DNA of 64,000 nt, from contig PALD01000080.1 in NCBI GenBank assembly GCA_002710685.1, forward strand, positions 124,001 to 188,000, written 5' to 3'. The stretch's first letter is position 1; every line of letters starts with the position of its first letter. Of the stretch, positions 34,973 to 44,132 are shown in pieces. Source of the DNA: Cytophagaceae bacterium (GTDB lineage: Bacteria > Bacteroidota > Bacteroidia > Flavobacteriales > Flavobacteriaceae). Below the pieces are notes generated by a model, which saw only the letters and a list, made by a program, of their open reading frames with translations, did no database searches and had not been told where the DNA came from. A program made the translations under genes and the position numbers.

Positions 34973-37047
34973 TTCCAGCCCAGTTTTTCAAGATAATAAT
35001 CATAAGTCACAAATTGTGAGCGTAGCGGCGGGCCATCTACTTGCCGGTATGCGTTATCCTGGGCCTGGGTTATAGTACGTGCCTTTACATTATCTTGCCA
35101 ACAGATGTCAAAGGTCTCAATGATTTCTTGCTTAACATCAGCATCATAGATGGGGCAGGTAACCTCTACCCTGTTGTCAAGGTTTCTTGTCATCCAGTCT
35201 GACGACGAAATAAATACCTTCTCCTTACCACGTTTACCAAACATCATGACCCTGGGGTGTTCAAGGAACTTATCTACAATGCTTATACAGGTAATGTTCT
35301 CGCTCAATCCCGGCACTCCCGGTATCAGGCAACATACTCCCCGCACGATCATATCTATCTTTACCCCGGCTTGACTAGCTTCATACAGCTTATCTATTAT
35401 GGCATAATTGCTCATACTGTTCAGCTTTAAGCGGATGTAACCCTCTTCACCATCCCGTACCTTGCTCATTTCATCATCAATCATCTTATAAAACCTGTTA
35501 CGGGCATAATGTGGTGAAACAATAAGGTGCTTGTACTTGTTGACAACATAATTAGTATCAAAAAAGTTGAACAGTTTGGCCAGGTCCTTTAATATCTGTT
35601 TATCTGCGGTAAAAAGTGTGTAATCTGTATAGATCCTCGCGGTAACACCGTTAAAATTACCCGTGCTTATAAAACCATAGCGCACGAGCTTACCCTCTTC
35701 TTCACGCTCTATAACACATACCTTGCTATGCACTTTAAGCCCTGGTACGCCAAAGATGAGCTTAATGCCTTCATCCTGCATTTGATTGGCATACATCATG
35801 TTGCTCTCCTCATCAAAGCGGGCACGCAGTTCTATCTGCACGGTTACTTGTTTTCCATTTTTTGCGGCATTGATGAGCGCACTGGCCACATGGCTTAGTT
35901 TTGCCAATCTATATATGGTGATCTTGATGGACTTTACCGTGGGATCCAGCGCCGCCTCACGCAACAGTTTAATGGTGTACCCAAAGGTGTGATACGGTGT
36001 GTATTGAAGAAAATCCTTTTCGGCGATTTTCTTGAACATGCTGTCATTAAGGTCTATGCCCTTTATGGGCAAGGGTTTTTGCTTTTCATATAAAAGGTCT
36101 GTCCTACCTAGACTGGGAAAACCCATATAATCCTTACGGTTGTGATATCGCCCTCCGGGTATGATACTGTCAGTATTCTCAATGCCCAGTTTGTTCAATA
36201 AAAAGGAAAGCGTGTCCTGATCAATGGATTGATCATGCACAAACCTTACCGGTTCAGCATCTTCCCTACCTTTTACACTCTTGGTAAGCTTTTCTATAAA
36301 ACTCTTCCCCAGGTCTGACTCAATATCAAGTTCTGCATCCCGCGTTATCTTGATCATATGCGCGGAAATCTCTTCATATTCAAAAATTGAAAAGAGCACG
36401 TCAAGGTTGTAACGTATCAGGTCATCCAGGATCATGATATAATCCTTGTCACCCACTTTGGGAAGCACCACGAACCTGTCAATCGTACTGGGTATCTCAA
36501 CCAGGGCATACAATGGTTTTTCATCTCCCGCCTTGGTCATCTTTATGGTGAGATAGGCTTCAAGATCCTGTATCCTGGGCAGGTCAAGGTCTTCATGAAA
36601 CATTATGGTAACTAGTGCCGGGCTCACCTTCTCCAAGAAAAAAGATTTGATGAACTCCACATGTTCAAGGTGGGTTACCTGGTTTTCCTTGATTACATGA
36701 ATGTTTTCGGCTTCAAGCCTGGTATGTATATTATCAAGTATCTCCAGGCTTTCTGCCTGTTGATCTATAACGATTTTGGTTATTTTTTCAAGAAGTTCAT
36801 CTGCGGCATAGACACCCAGGGCCTTCCTGCCTTTTTTGCCAGCTTCCACGATACGCTTTACCGTGGCATAGCGCACCTTGAAAAACTCATCTAGGTTGTT
36901 AGAAAAAATACCTACAAAGCGCAACCGTTCAATAAGTGGCACGGACTCATCTGCAGATTCCTGCAATACCCTGGCGTTAAACTGTAACCAACTGATCTCG
37001 CGATTAATATATCTATCTTCGGCTGTTTCAATAGTTATGTCATCCAT
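34969..37047 (-). CDS. ppk1: Polyphosphate kinase 1
   Basis: A 692-aa enzyme that makes polyphosphate from ATP through a phosphohistidine intermediate. It has the N-terminal segment YINREISWLQFNARVLQE, VKSIKITIYRLA in the middle, the catalytic His within VPGLKVHSKVCVI, and GFISTGNFNGVTARIYTDY. The C-terminal FLEHPRVMMFG and RNLDNRVEV are typical. The gene starts 1 base inside the sixA stop (TAATG) and overlaps ppx (ATGA), so three genes are tightly coupled. Confidence 0.96.
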   Translation of the reverse strand: MDDITIETAEDRYINREISWLQFNARVLQESADESVPLIERLRFVGIFSNNLDEFFKVRYATVKRIVEAGKKGRKALGVYAADELLEKITKIVIDQQAESLEILDNIHTRLEAENIHVIKENQVTHLEHVEFIKSFFLEKVSPALVTIMFHEDLDLPRIQDLEAYLTIKMTKAGDEKPLYALVEIPSTIDRFVVLPKVGDKDYIMILDDLIRYNLDVLFSIFEYEEISAHMIKITRDAELDIESDLGKSFIEKLTKSVKGREDAEPVRFVHDQSIDQDTLSFLLNKLGIENTDSIIPGGRYHNRKDYMGFPSLGRTDLLYEKQKPLPIKGIDLNDSMFKKIAEKDFLQYTPYHTFGYTIKLLREAALDPTVKSIKITIYRLAKLSHVASALINAAKNGKQVTVQIELRARFDEESNMMYANQMQDEGIKLIFGVPGLKVHSKVCVIEREEEGKLVRYGFISTGNFNGVTARIYTDYTLFTADKQILKDLAKLFNFFDTNYVVNKYKHLIVSPHYARNRFYKMIDDEMSKVRDGEEGYIRLKLNSMSNYAIIDKLYEASQAGVKIDMIVRGVCCLIPGVPGLSENITCISIVDKFLEHPRVMMFGKRGKEKVFISSSDWMTRNLDNRVEVTCPIYDADVKQEIIETFDICWQDNVKARTITQAQDNAYRQVDGPPLRSQFVTYDYYLEKLGWK

Positions 37048-37532
37048 TATTTAAGATCCTTCGGTTTTATAAAATGTATTGTTTTTCCTTTTTTAATCAT
37101 TGACCACCGGTCTGTGTCAAATTCTATTGCTGTAAATGCCGCGGTAGAAACATTGTCAATTTCCATATCCCCATAATGATTAACAAGGTTTGTCATGGCA
37201 TTGTTGTGGCCAAAGACCATCAACACATCAACTTCATCATCACAACTGCGTATCACGGCATCGAGGTCCTTACCTCCAAAATCATACATCTTGCGCTCCA
37301 GCACCAACTGCTCTTGCGGGATGCCCAGCTCCTTTAAATAGAGCATCGCCGTGGTCTTTGCCCGTATGGCATCACTGCTCATGACCTTGCCTGGGGTTTT
37401 TATCAAGTTCTTGATGTGCCTGCCCATCCTGGGGGCATCATCCAGCCCACGTTGCGCCAGTGGCCGGGCATGGTCGTCCATATCAAACTCCCAAGAGGAC
37501 TTGGCATGCCTTATCATGTACAATGTTTTCAT
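37047..37532 (-). CDS. sixA: SixA-type phosphohistidine phosphatase
   Basis: A 161-aa histidine-phosphatase-superfamily protein. It has the RHG-type motif in LYMIRHAKSSWE (R8, H9), LAQRGLDDAP, SSDAIRAKTTA and the second His in FGHNNAMTN. I chose the ATG at 37532 (MKTLYMIRHAK), two bases after the pdxH stop; an upstream in-frame codon would overlap pdxH by 28 nt. SixA acts on phosphohistidine proteins in E. coli. Here it abuts ppk1, whose intermediate is phosphohistidine. Function on PPK is only an inference. Confidence 0.9.
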   Translation of the reverse strand: MKTLYMIRHAKSSWEFDMDDHARPLAQRGLDDAPRMGRHIKNLIKTPGKVMSSDAIRAKTTAMLYLKELGIPQEQLVLERKMYDFGGKDLDAVIRSCDDEVDVLMVFGHNNAMTNLVNHYGDMEIDNVSTAAFTAIEFDTDRWSMIKKGKTIHFIKPKDLK

Positions 37533-37534
37533 AC

Positions 37535-38179
37535 CTATGGTGCCAGTCGTTCTACGGTCCACTCCCCGTCTATCAATTTATACCGCAAGCGGTCATGCAA
37601 GCGGTTTGGCCGGCCTTGCCAAAACTCCATGTAAATGGGTTTCACAAGGTATCCTCCCCAGTTTTTGGGCTTGGGCACTTCGCTGTTCTTATATTTCGCT
37701 TCAAGCGAAAGCAACTCCTGCTCAAGCACCTCACGCCCTGGTATTACATGGCTTTGCTGCGAGACCACTGCCCCCAGTTGACTACCGTGGGGCCTGGAGT
37801 GAAAATATTTTTCTGATTGCTCAGTTGAAACCTTGCTGGCCGTTCCCTTAACGATTACCTGCCGCTCCAGGCTGGGCCAGAAAAAGGAAATACATACCTG
37901 CGGATTTGCTTCAATCGCCTGTCCCTTCTGGCTTTTATAATTAGTGTAAAAGGTGAGGCCGCTATCATCAAACTGTTTTAAGAGCACCACCCTGTTCAAT
38001 GGAAATCCATCTTCTCCCAGCGTAGAGATGGTCATGGCATTGACCTCGTGAGAACCGCCTACTTCTTCAACCTCCTTGAACCAATTTTCAAACTGGTCCA
38101 TGGGCCTTGTTGCGATATCACTTTCGCGTAAGCTATCTTTTTCATAGGATTTTCTATAGTTGCTCAAGTCTGCCTGCAT
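37535..38179 (-). CDS. pdxH: Pyridoxamine 5'-phosphate oxidase
   Basis: A 214-aa FMN-dependent oxidase making pyridoxal 5'-phosphate. Features are NAMTISTLGEDGFPLNRVVL, TFYTNYKSQKGQAIEANP, FFWPSLERQVIVKG, and the C-terminal FWQGRPNRLHDRLRY. The family length is about 215. It is upstream of sixA by 2 nt and belongs to the rnz-pdxH-sixA-ppk1-ppx set, with no obvious pathway link to polyphosphate. A dispersed hairpin lies inside its coding region (37694-37710). Confidence 0.96.
   Translation of the reverse strand: MQADLSNYRKSYEKDSLRESDIATRPMDQFENWFKEVEEVGGSHEVNAMTISTLGEDGFPLNRVVLLKQFDDSGLTFYTNYKSQKGQAIEANPQVCISFFWPSLERQVIVKGTASKVSTEQSEKYFHSRPHGSQLGAVVSQQSHVIPGREVLEQELLSLEAKYKNSEVPKPKNWGGYLVKPIYMEFWQGRPNRLHDRLRYKLIDGEWTVERLAP
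37694..37710. repeat. Dispersed hairpin element inside pdxH (TTTCGCTT/AAGCGAAA)
   Basis: Perfect eight-base arms around one C. In the pdxH frame it codes for the segment LSLEAK. Confidence 0.55.
38122..38133 (+). repeat. Partial dispersed hairpin element (TTTCGC-GTAA-GC)
   Basis: In the pdxH 5' coding region. The left arm and GTAA loop match the family; the right arm is only GC. Confidence 0.35.
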
Positions 38180-38262
38180 AGTCTGCTTTTGTATTGCAAT
38201 TTACGAGAATCGCTTATAAGTAAAAAGGTGGGCGGTCCAGGTTTCACAATTATTTTACATGG

Positions 38263-39168
38263 TCAGAACTCAAAGGAAACGCCGTCATCTGCGAGTAGCA
38301 CGTTATCAAATTCCTTCTTTGCCTCGTTTGCAAAAAGGGTGAGGTCTGGGTAACGCGTGGAATAATGACCCAGGATAAGGTTGTCAACCTGGGCCTCCCG
38401 CGCCATCTTACCTGCTTGGCGCGCGGTGCTGTGCCCTGTGGGCTTGGTTAAATCTTTCTGGGCGTCAAGAAAGGTAGATTCATGATACATGGCAGTGGCC
38501 CCCATGATCTGCGGGGCATTGTCTGGTTTATAAACCGTGTCGCTGCAATAGGCATAGCTTTTGGGCGGTGGTGGGTCAAAGGTCAGCTTTTCATTAGGTA
38601 TCAAGGTGCCATCTTCCAGCTTTATATCGCTGCCGTTCTTTATCTTTTGATAATAGGCCACGTCTATGTTGTTTTTTTGAGCGGCGGTGATGTTGAGTTT
38701 TCTTTCCCCGGGTTTTTCTTTAAATAAAAATCCGTTTACATAGATTCTATGTTTTAACGGGATGGTCTCAACGCTCACCTTTTTATCTTCATAAAGCACT
38801 TGCGGCTCCTTACTGTCAAGTTCATGAAAATAGAGTGGATACCCCGTCCATGAATTTGATATCTTCAATTGAAAGACGATGGCCTGCTTTATCCCCTTAG
38901 GGCCATATACATGGAGCTCTTTTTCCCTATTGAGCAGGTTGAAGGTTGATATCAAACCTATCAAGCCATAAAAATGGTCGCCGTGCAGGTGGGAGATGAA
39001 GATGTGGGCTATTTTAGAAAATTTAATCTTGTTACGCCTTAGCTCCACTTGTGTACCCTCCCCACAATCTATCAAGAAGAGATGGTTTTTAATTTCAAGT
39101 ACCTGGGATGTAGGATTTGTGAGCGAGCGCGGCGTGGCGGCATAACATCCCAGAATGGTTAATTTCAT
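38263..39168 (-). CDS. rnz: Ribonuclease Z
   Basis: A 301-aa metallo-beta-lactamase-fold tRNA 3' endonuclease. The zinc site is HLHGDHFYG, with further ligands in the HESTF and GHSTARQA region and GHYSTRY near the C-terminus. The N-terminus LGCYAATPRSLTNPTSQ and DCGEGTQVELRR are typical of RNase Z. The length is that of the short-form enzyme. It is the first gene of the pdxH/sixA/ppk1/ppx group, 83 nt upstream of pdxH, and divergent from parA (217 nt). Confidence 0.95.
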   Translation of the reverse strand: MKLTILGCYAATPRSLTNPTSQVLEIKNHLFLIDCGEGTQVELRRNKIKFSKIAHIFISHLHGDHFYGLIGLISTFNLLNREKELHVYGPKGIKQAIVFQLKISNSWTGYPLYFHELDSKEPQVLYEDKKVSVETIPLKHRIYVNGFLFKEKPGERKLNITAAQKNNIDVAYYQKIKNGSDIKLEDGTLIPNEKLTFDPPPPKSYAYCSDTVYKPDNAPQIMGATAMYHESTFLDAQKDLTKPTGHSTARQAGKMAREAQVDNLILGHYSTRYPDLTLFANEAKKEFDNVLLADDGVSFEF

Positions 39169-39385
39169 GCGTAAAAAATCATAAGTATTAAACTGTAATG
39201 TAAGGTAAACCTAATGTGATTAAATCGCAACATAAGCACCAGCTTTTTAAGAGTGGCTTTTAAATGAGGTAGTTATCAACAAAAGCCTTGATTTATTAGC
39301 GTTTTAGTAAAGGATGTGTTAACAAATTGGGTTTTGAAAGCACTTATTAAATCGTATTTTTACAGCGATAATCGATATTTTCTAT

Positions 39386-40150
39386 ATGGGCAAAATCATT
39401 GCGGTAGCAAATCAAAAGGGAGGAGTAGGAAAAACAACTACCTCTGTAAATCTGGCCGCTTCCCTAGGTGTACTTGAAAAAAAGGTTTTGCTTATCGATG
39501 CAGATCCGCAAGCTAATGCCACTTCTGGACTGGGCATTGATGTTGAAACCATTGAGGTGGGCACCTATCAACTTTTTGATAGCAACATCAGTGCTAGAGA
39601 AGCAATAATCAAGACAGATTCTCCTAACCTTGACCTCATACCTGCCCACATTGACCTTGTGGCCATAGAGATAGAGCTCGTGGATATGGAAGACCGTGAG
39701 TACATGCTGCGCAGTGCCATCAAGGACCTTAAAAAAGATTATGACTACATCCTCATAGACTGTGCACCTTCACTGGGCCTCTTGACGCTCAATGCGCTCA
39801 CGGCTTCAGATAGTGTCATCATCCCCATACAATGCGAGTATTTTGCTCTTGAGGGGCTGGGCAAGCTGCTCAATACAATAAAGAGCGTTCAACGCGTTCA
39901 TAATACAAACCTGGATATTGAAGGCCTGTTATTGACCATGTATGACTCACGCCTGAGACTTTCAAACCAAGTGGTTGAAGAAGTTCAAAAACACTTTGAC
40001 GAGATGGTCTTCAAGACAATAATACAGCGCAATGTGCGCCTCAGCGAGGCCCCCAGCTATGGAGAAAGCATAATTAATTATGATGCCGGTAGCAAGGGTG
40101 CTGCCAATTACATAAGTTTGGCACAAGAGATAATCAAGAAAAACGAGTAG
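39386..40150 (+). CDS. parA: Chromosome-partitioning ATPase ParA/Soj
   Basis: A 254-aa Walker-type ATPase. The deviant Walker A KGGVGKTTTSVNL (11-23), IDADPQANATSGLG, and the C-terminal VQKHFDEMVFKTIIQRNVRLSEAPS are characteristic. It works with ParB (1-nt gap) in origin segregation. Divergent rnz lies 217 nt away. No parS palindrome (TGTTTCACGTGAAACA-like) is visible nearby in this window. Confidence 0.95.
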   Translation: MGKIIAVANQKGGVGKTTTSVNLAASLGVLEKKVLLIDADPQANATSGLGIDVETIEVGTYQLFDSNISAREAIIKTDSPNLDLIPAHIDLVAIEIELVDMEDREYMLRSAIKDLKKDYDYILIDCAPSLGLLTLNALTASDSVIIPIQCEYFALEGLGKLLNTIKSVQRVHNTNLDIEGLLLTMYDSRLRLSNQVVEEVQKHFDEMVFKTIIQRNVRLSEAPSYGESIINYDAGSKGAANYISLAQEIIKKNE

Positions 40151-40151
40151 G

Positions 40152-41057
40152 ATGGCGAAGGCTACAAGAAAACAAGCTTTGGGACGCGGACTCTCTGCGC
40201 TGCTCAAGGACCCAGACAACGACATTAAATCTGCTGAAGACAAAGGGGCCGACAAGGTCGTGGGCAATATCGTGGAGCTGGACCTGGAAGCTATTGAGGT
40301 CAACCCTTTTCAACCCAGGACCAGTTTTAATGAAGAAGCCCTCAAGGAACTAGCGACCTCCATACGCGAGCTGGGCGTCATACAGCCCATTACCGTAAGA
40401 AAGGTAAGTTTTGGCAAATACCAGTTAGTATCTGGTGAGCGCCGCTTTAGGGCGTCAAAACTTGCAGGGCTAGAGACCATACCCTCTTACATCAGGATAG
40501 CAAATGACCAGGAATCGCTAGAGATGGCCCTGGTTGAAAACATACAGCGGGAAGACCTTGACCCCATTGAAATCGCACTTTCTTATCAACGGCTTATTGA
40601 CGAGATAAACCTTACCCAAGAGCAGCTTAGTGACCGCGTGGGCAAGAACCGCAGTACGGTGGCAAATTACCTGCGCCTGTTAAAACTTGACCCCATAATT
40701 CAAACGGGGATGCGCGACGGCTTCCTGAGCATGGGTCACGGCAGGACACTCATCAATATAGAAGATACAGGTGACCAACTGGAAATTTATGAAAAGATAA
40801 TTTCAGATGGGCTCTCGGTAAGGGCCACAGAAGCACTGGTCAAAAATTATAAAGACAACAATTCCAAGAGTGTTCCCAAGCAGGCTTCCGCCAAAGTGCC
40901 TCAATACATAGAGCATGGGCGTGAGGAGATTGCAAATTACTTTGGTGCCAAGGTAGATGTAAAAGTTGCCAAAAAAGGCAATGGAAGACTCATTATCCCG
41001 TTTTCTTCTGAAGAAGATTTTAAACGTATTCAAAAACTCATAGCAGGTGCGAAATAG
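40152..41057 (+). CDS. parB: Chromosome-partitioning protein ParB
   Basis: A 301-aa ParB/Spo0J protein: an RKQALGRGLSALL start, the N-terminal nuclease-like/CTP-binding segment (NPFQPRTSFNEE, the GxRR motif GERRFRASKLAG), and a central HTH in DRVGKNRSTVANYLRLLKL. The C-terminal dimerisation part is GRLIIPFSSEEDFKRIQKL. It starts 1 nt after the parA stop, so the two are coupled. Its 3' end overlaps the DUF5683 gene by 11 nt. Confidence 0.95.
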   Translation: MAKATRKQALGRGLSALLKDPDNDIKSAEDKGADKVVGNIVELDLEAIEVNPFQPRTSFNEEALKELATSIRELGVIQPITVRKVSFGKYQLVSGERRFRASKLAGLETIPSYIRIANDQESLEMALVENIQREDLDPIEIALSYQRLIDEINLTQEQLSDRVGKNRSTVANYLRLLKLDPIIQTGMRDGFLSMGHGRTLINIEDTGDQLEIYEKIISDGLSVRATEALVKNYKDNNSKSVPKQASAKVPQYIEHGREEIANYFGAKVDVKVAKKGNGRLIIPFSSEEDFKRIQKLIAGAK

Positions 41058-41637
41058 GCTATTGCTCCTTTTCCTGATTATTTGTTGCTGTGTATTTTCC
41101 GCGAAAGCGCAAGAAGAAGAAACCGCAGAGGTGACGGCAACTGACAGCCTGGACTTTCCTGATTATGACCCTTTAAAACCCAGTAAGGCGGCTTTTTATT
41201 CGGCTGTTTTTCCAGGACTGGGACAGGTCTATAACAAGGATTACTGGAAGTTGCCCCTGGTGTATGGCGCCCTGGGGACGGGTGTGGGCGTGATTGTCTT
41301 TAACGATGACCTCTATCAAAAATATCGCACCGCCTATAAAGAAAGAATTGCCGGCCGCATAGACGAGTTTACAGAGGTTGATGATGATGGCAATATCGTA
41401 AACCAGGTATTTACCGAGCAGAACCTGCTGGATGCGCAGGATTTTTACAGGCGCAGAAAGGAATTATGGATTCTGGTTACCGCGGGCATGTATATTTTAC
41501 AAATCGTCGAGGCTAACGTTGATGCGCACCTGTCACAGTATGATGTTGACAATAGGTTGAGTGTCAACCCTTATATTGAACAATATGGTTTTGACTCAAA
41601 CAACCATTATGGCCTCACGCTTACCTTTACATTTTAA
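41047..41637 (+). CDS. DUF5683 membrane protein
   Basis: A 196-aa protein with an N-terminal signal peptide (LLLLFLIICCCVFSAKA). The DUF5683 core contains PSKAAFYSAVFPGLGQVYNKDYWKLPLVYGAL-like turns, FNDDLYQKYR, and a second hydrophobic segment (ELWILVTAGMYILQI) with the ANVDAHL motif. GTG is the start (41047), overlapping parB by 11 nt. The position between parB and dapB is conserved in Bacteroidetes as far as I recall. The function is unknown; probably inner-membrane or periplasmic. Confidence 0.83.
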   Translation: MRNRLLLLFLIICCCVFSAKAQEEETAEVTATDSLDFPDYDPLKPSKAAFYSAVFPGLGQVYNKDYWKLPLVYGALGTGVGVIVFNDDLYQKYRTAYKERIAGRIDEFTEVDDDGNIVNQVFTEQNLLDAQDFYRRRKELWILVTAGMYILQIVEANVDAHLSQYDVDNRLSVNPYIEQYGFDSNNHYGLTLTFTF

Positions 41638-41640
41638 ACC

Positions 41641-42336
41641 ATGAAAATTGCACTTTTAGGATATGGCCGCATGGGTCAGACAATCGAGAAGATAGCCATT
41701 GACAGAGGTCATGAAATCGCCTGTAGGATAGATAAACAAGATGATTTTAATCCTGATGGGGTGGATGTCGCCATTGACTTTAGCATCCCGGAGGCTGCTG
41801 CAAAAAATATTGAAAACTGCCTGCTCAACAACATTCCCGTGGTGAGCGGTACAACCGGTTGGCTAGAAGGTTATGATAAGATGGTTGCGCTTTGCAGCGA
41901 AAAAAATGGAGCTTTTCTATATTCATCCAATTTTAGTGTGGGCGTCAATATTTTTTTTGAGCTTAACAAGGTGCTGGCAAAAATGATGCACAACATTCCA
42001 GAATATGGGGTAAGTATGGAAGAAACGCACCACATCCATAAACTTGATGCACCTAGTGGGACGGCCATCACCCTTGCCGAAGGCATTATTGAAAATAGTG
42101 ATTTAGACGGATGGGCACTGGATGAACAGACTGAAAATAAACTACCCATTTATGCATTTCGCGAAGGCGAAATCCCTGGAACCCATAGCATACGCTATAG
42201 CAGCAACGTAGATGACATCTTTATAGAGCATAAAGCACATAGCCGGCAAGGTTTTGCCCAGGGTGCGGTCATTGCCGCAGAGTGGTTAAAGGATAAAAAG
42301 GGTGTATTTTCAATGAAGGATGTGCTTAACTTGTAA
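41641..42336 (+). CDS. dapB: 4-hydroxy-tetrahydrodipicolinate reductase
   Basis: A 231-aa lysine/diaminopimelate-pathway reductase. It has the NAD(P) motif LGYGRMGQTIE, DFSIPEAA, SGTTGW, SSNFSVGVNIFF, the substrate motif EETHHIHKLDAPSGTA (His pair and Lys), and the C-terminal HKAHSRQGFAQGA. The chain is shorter than E. coli DapB (273 aa), as usual in Bacteroidetes. It starts 3 nt after the DUF5683 gene and ends 40 nt before lepB. Confidence 0.95.
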   Translation: MKIALLGYGRMGQTIEKIAIDRGHEIACRIDKQDDFNPDGVDVAIDFSIPEAAAKNIENCLLNNIPVVSGTTGWLEGYDKMVALCSEKNGAFLYSSNFSVGVNIFFELNKVLAKMMHNIPEYGVSMEETHHIHKLDAPSGTAITLAEGIIENSDLDGWALDEQTENKLPIYAFREGEIPGTHSIRYSSNVDDIFIEHKAHSRQGFAQGAVIAAEWLKDKKGVFSMKDVLNL

Positions 42337-42376
42337 CATCCTAGTAAAAACGTAGACTTACGATAAAAATTAAGAT

Positions 42377-43948
42377 ATGACACTAGCACAGTGGTTCCTA
42401 TTTTTTCTATTGGTACAGGTAGTTCACTTCCTGGGCACATGGAAACTCTATACAAAAGCAGGCTTCAAGGCTTGGCAAGCAGCCGTACCCGTGTACAACG
42501 CGGTAATCTTGATGAAGATCATAAAGAGGCCCTGGTGGTGGACGATTCTGTTGTTTGTTCCCATTGTAAACCTTATCATGTTTCCCGTGGTATGGGTTGA
42601 GACCTTGAGAAGTTTTGGTAAAACATCCTATATGGATACTTTTCTCGGCATTATCACGCTGGGTCTTTATATTTATTATATAAACTATACCCAGGATGTA
42701 CACTACCGTGCAGAAAGGGATTTGATACCCAAAAGCACCTCGGGCGAATGGACAAGCTCCATACTTTTTGCCGTAGTGGCCGCTACCATAGTGCATACTT
42801 ATGTGATGCAACCGTTTACCATACCCACAGGATCACTGGAGCGTACCCTGCTTATAGGTGATTTCTTGTTTGTGAGCAAGTTTCATTATGGTGCACGCAC
42901 GCCCATGACCACGGTGAGCTTTCCCATGGTTCATGATACCATACCGCTGGTAAAAACCAAATCGTACACAAACTGGCCACAACTCCCCTATTTTAGGCTT
43001 CCCGGTTTTGAAGACGTTGAGCTCAACGATATTGTGGTATTCAATTGGCCCATCGATACCGTGAGCAAGTTTTTTGTAAAAAATGGCCAACATTATTACA
43101 AGCCCATAGATAAACGCTCCAACTACGTTAAGCGTTGTGTGGGGCTTCCTGGAGATAGTCTTAAAATTGTTGACGGTGACGTTTATGTAAACAATAAAAT
43201 CCTGGAACTGCCAGAAAGGGCTAAGCCACAGCACAGCTACGCTGGTCATGCCAGCGGCGGGTTTAATGCCCAGCAAATCAAGGATGATTATGAGATTACC
43301 AATCTTAGGTTTGTGCAAGGAAGCACGTTTTACTCACAGGCCATCCCTGATAAATACATTGACAAGTTTAAAAACCACCCCAGCGTGGTCACCATCAAGG
43401 AGCTTATAGATAGCGTGGACGTTGTGGACCCCAGTATTTTTCCCGGGGGCAAGTACAGCCTGGGCAACAAAGACCAGATGAAATCCTTCTGGATACCTCA
43501 AAAAGGGGCAACCGTTGATATTACCGTAGACAACCTCCCCATGTACAAGCGCATCATCGAGGTTTATGAAGGCCTTGATTTTCATATTGACAATACGTTG
43601 TCCACAAACGGCAACCAGGTATTGCTCAACGGGTCACCCCTTACTGAATATACCTTTAAACAGGATTATTACTGGATGATGGGTGACAACCGCCACAATA
43701 GTGAAGATAGCCGCTTCTGGGGCTTCGTGCCAGAAACCCATATCGTGGGCAAACCCGTCTTTATATGGCTGAGCATTGACTCGGCTGAGAAGGGCCTTAA
43801 AAAGATAAGATGGGAACGTATGTTCACCACCGTAAGTGGTAGTGGGCAACCCGTAAGCTATCTATTGTACACCGTGGTGGGCGTGCTGGTGATCATCGTG
43901 GTTGTTAAAGTCATGAAAAACAAGAAAAGGCACGAGAAGAAAAAGTAA
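42377..43948 (+). CDS. lepB: Signal peptidase I with DUF5684-like N-terminus and large insertion
   Basis: A 523-aa membrane protease (E. coli 324 aa). The N-terminus (1-110) is a multi-helix DUF5684-like region. The S26 core then follows: box B IPTGSLERTLLIGD with catalytic Ser153 (SL instead of the usual SM), box D YVKRCVGLPGDSLKI with catalytic Lys252, then an insertion of about 170 residues, then box E MMGDNRHNSEDSRFWGFV. The C-terminal helix follows IRWERMF. It is part of the parA-parB-DUF5683-dapB block. Confidence 0.92.
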   Translation: MTLAQWFLFFLLVQVVHFLGTWKLYTKAGFKAWQAAVPVYNAVILMKIIKRPWWWTILLFVPIVNLIMFPVVWVETLRSFGKTSYMDTFLGIITLGLYIYYINYTQDVHYRAERDLIPKSTSGEWTSSILFAVVAATIVHTYVMQPFTIPTGSLERTLLIGDFLFVSKFHYGARTPMTTVSFPMVHDTIPLVKTKSYTNWPQLPYFRLPGFEDVELNDIVVFNWPIDTVSKFFVKNGQHYYKPIDKRSNYVKRCVGLPGDSLKIVDGDVYVNNKILELPERAKPQHSYAGHASGGFNAQQIKDDYEITNLRFVQGSTFYSQAIPDKYIDKFKNHPSVVTIKELIDSVDVVDPSIFPGGKYSLGNKDQMKSFWIPQKGATVDITVDNLPMYKRIIEVYEGLDFHIDNTLSTNGNQVLLNGSPLTEYTFKQDYYWMMGDNRHNSEDSRFWGFVPETHIVGKPVFIWLSIDSAEKGLKKIRWERMFTTVSGSGQPVSYLLYTVVGVLVIIVVVKVMKNKKRHEKKK

Positions 43949-43969
43949 CCCATTATAAAATAGCATATT

Positions 43970-44000
43970 AAAAGCATCAGGACCCTCTGATGCTTTTTTG
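43970..44000 (+). terminator. Intrinsic terminator after lepB
   Basis: Arms AAAGCATCAG/CTGATGCTTT with a GACCCT loop, then T-rich. A dispersed hairpin lies 22 nt further on. Confidence 0.82.
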
Positions 44001-44022
44001 TTTTTGAGGATATTTTTTATCA

Positions 44023-44040
44023 TTTGGCTTACGCCGAAAG
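44023..44040 (-). repeat. Dispersed hairpin element (TTTGGC-TTAC-GCCGAAA)
   Basis: Read on the minus strand: TTTCGGC-GTAA-GCCAAA, a GNRA loop. It lies between lepB and the OmpA gene. Confidence 0.5.
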
Positions 44041-44132
44041 GTCATTTTAACTTAATTATAGGGTTTTACAGGCAATATTTAAGAACTGTAACAGGTTATT
44101 TTGGGTATTAATTTTAACCAAAAACGAAGAAC

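Noticed and set aside
39169..39385. Possible oriC or parS in the rnz-parA gap
   Set aside because: Only two poor DnaA-box-like words (TTATCAACA, TGTTAACAAA) and no parS palindrome are present. Position next to parA is not enough.
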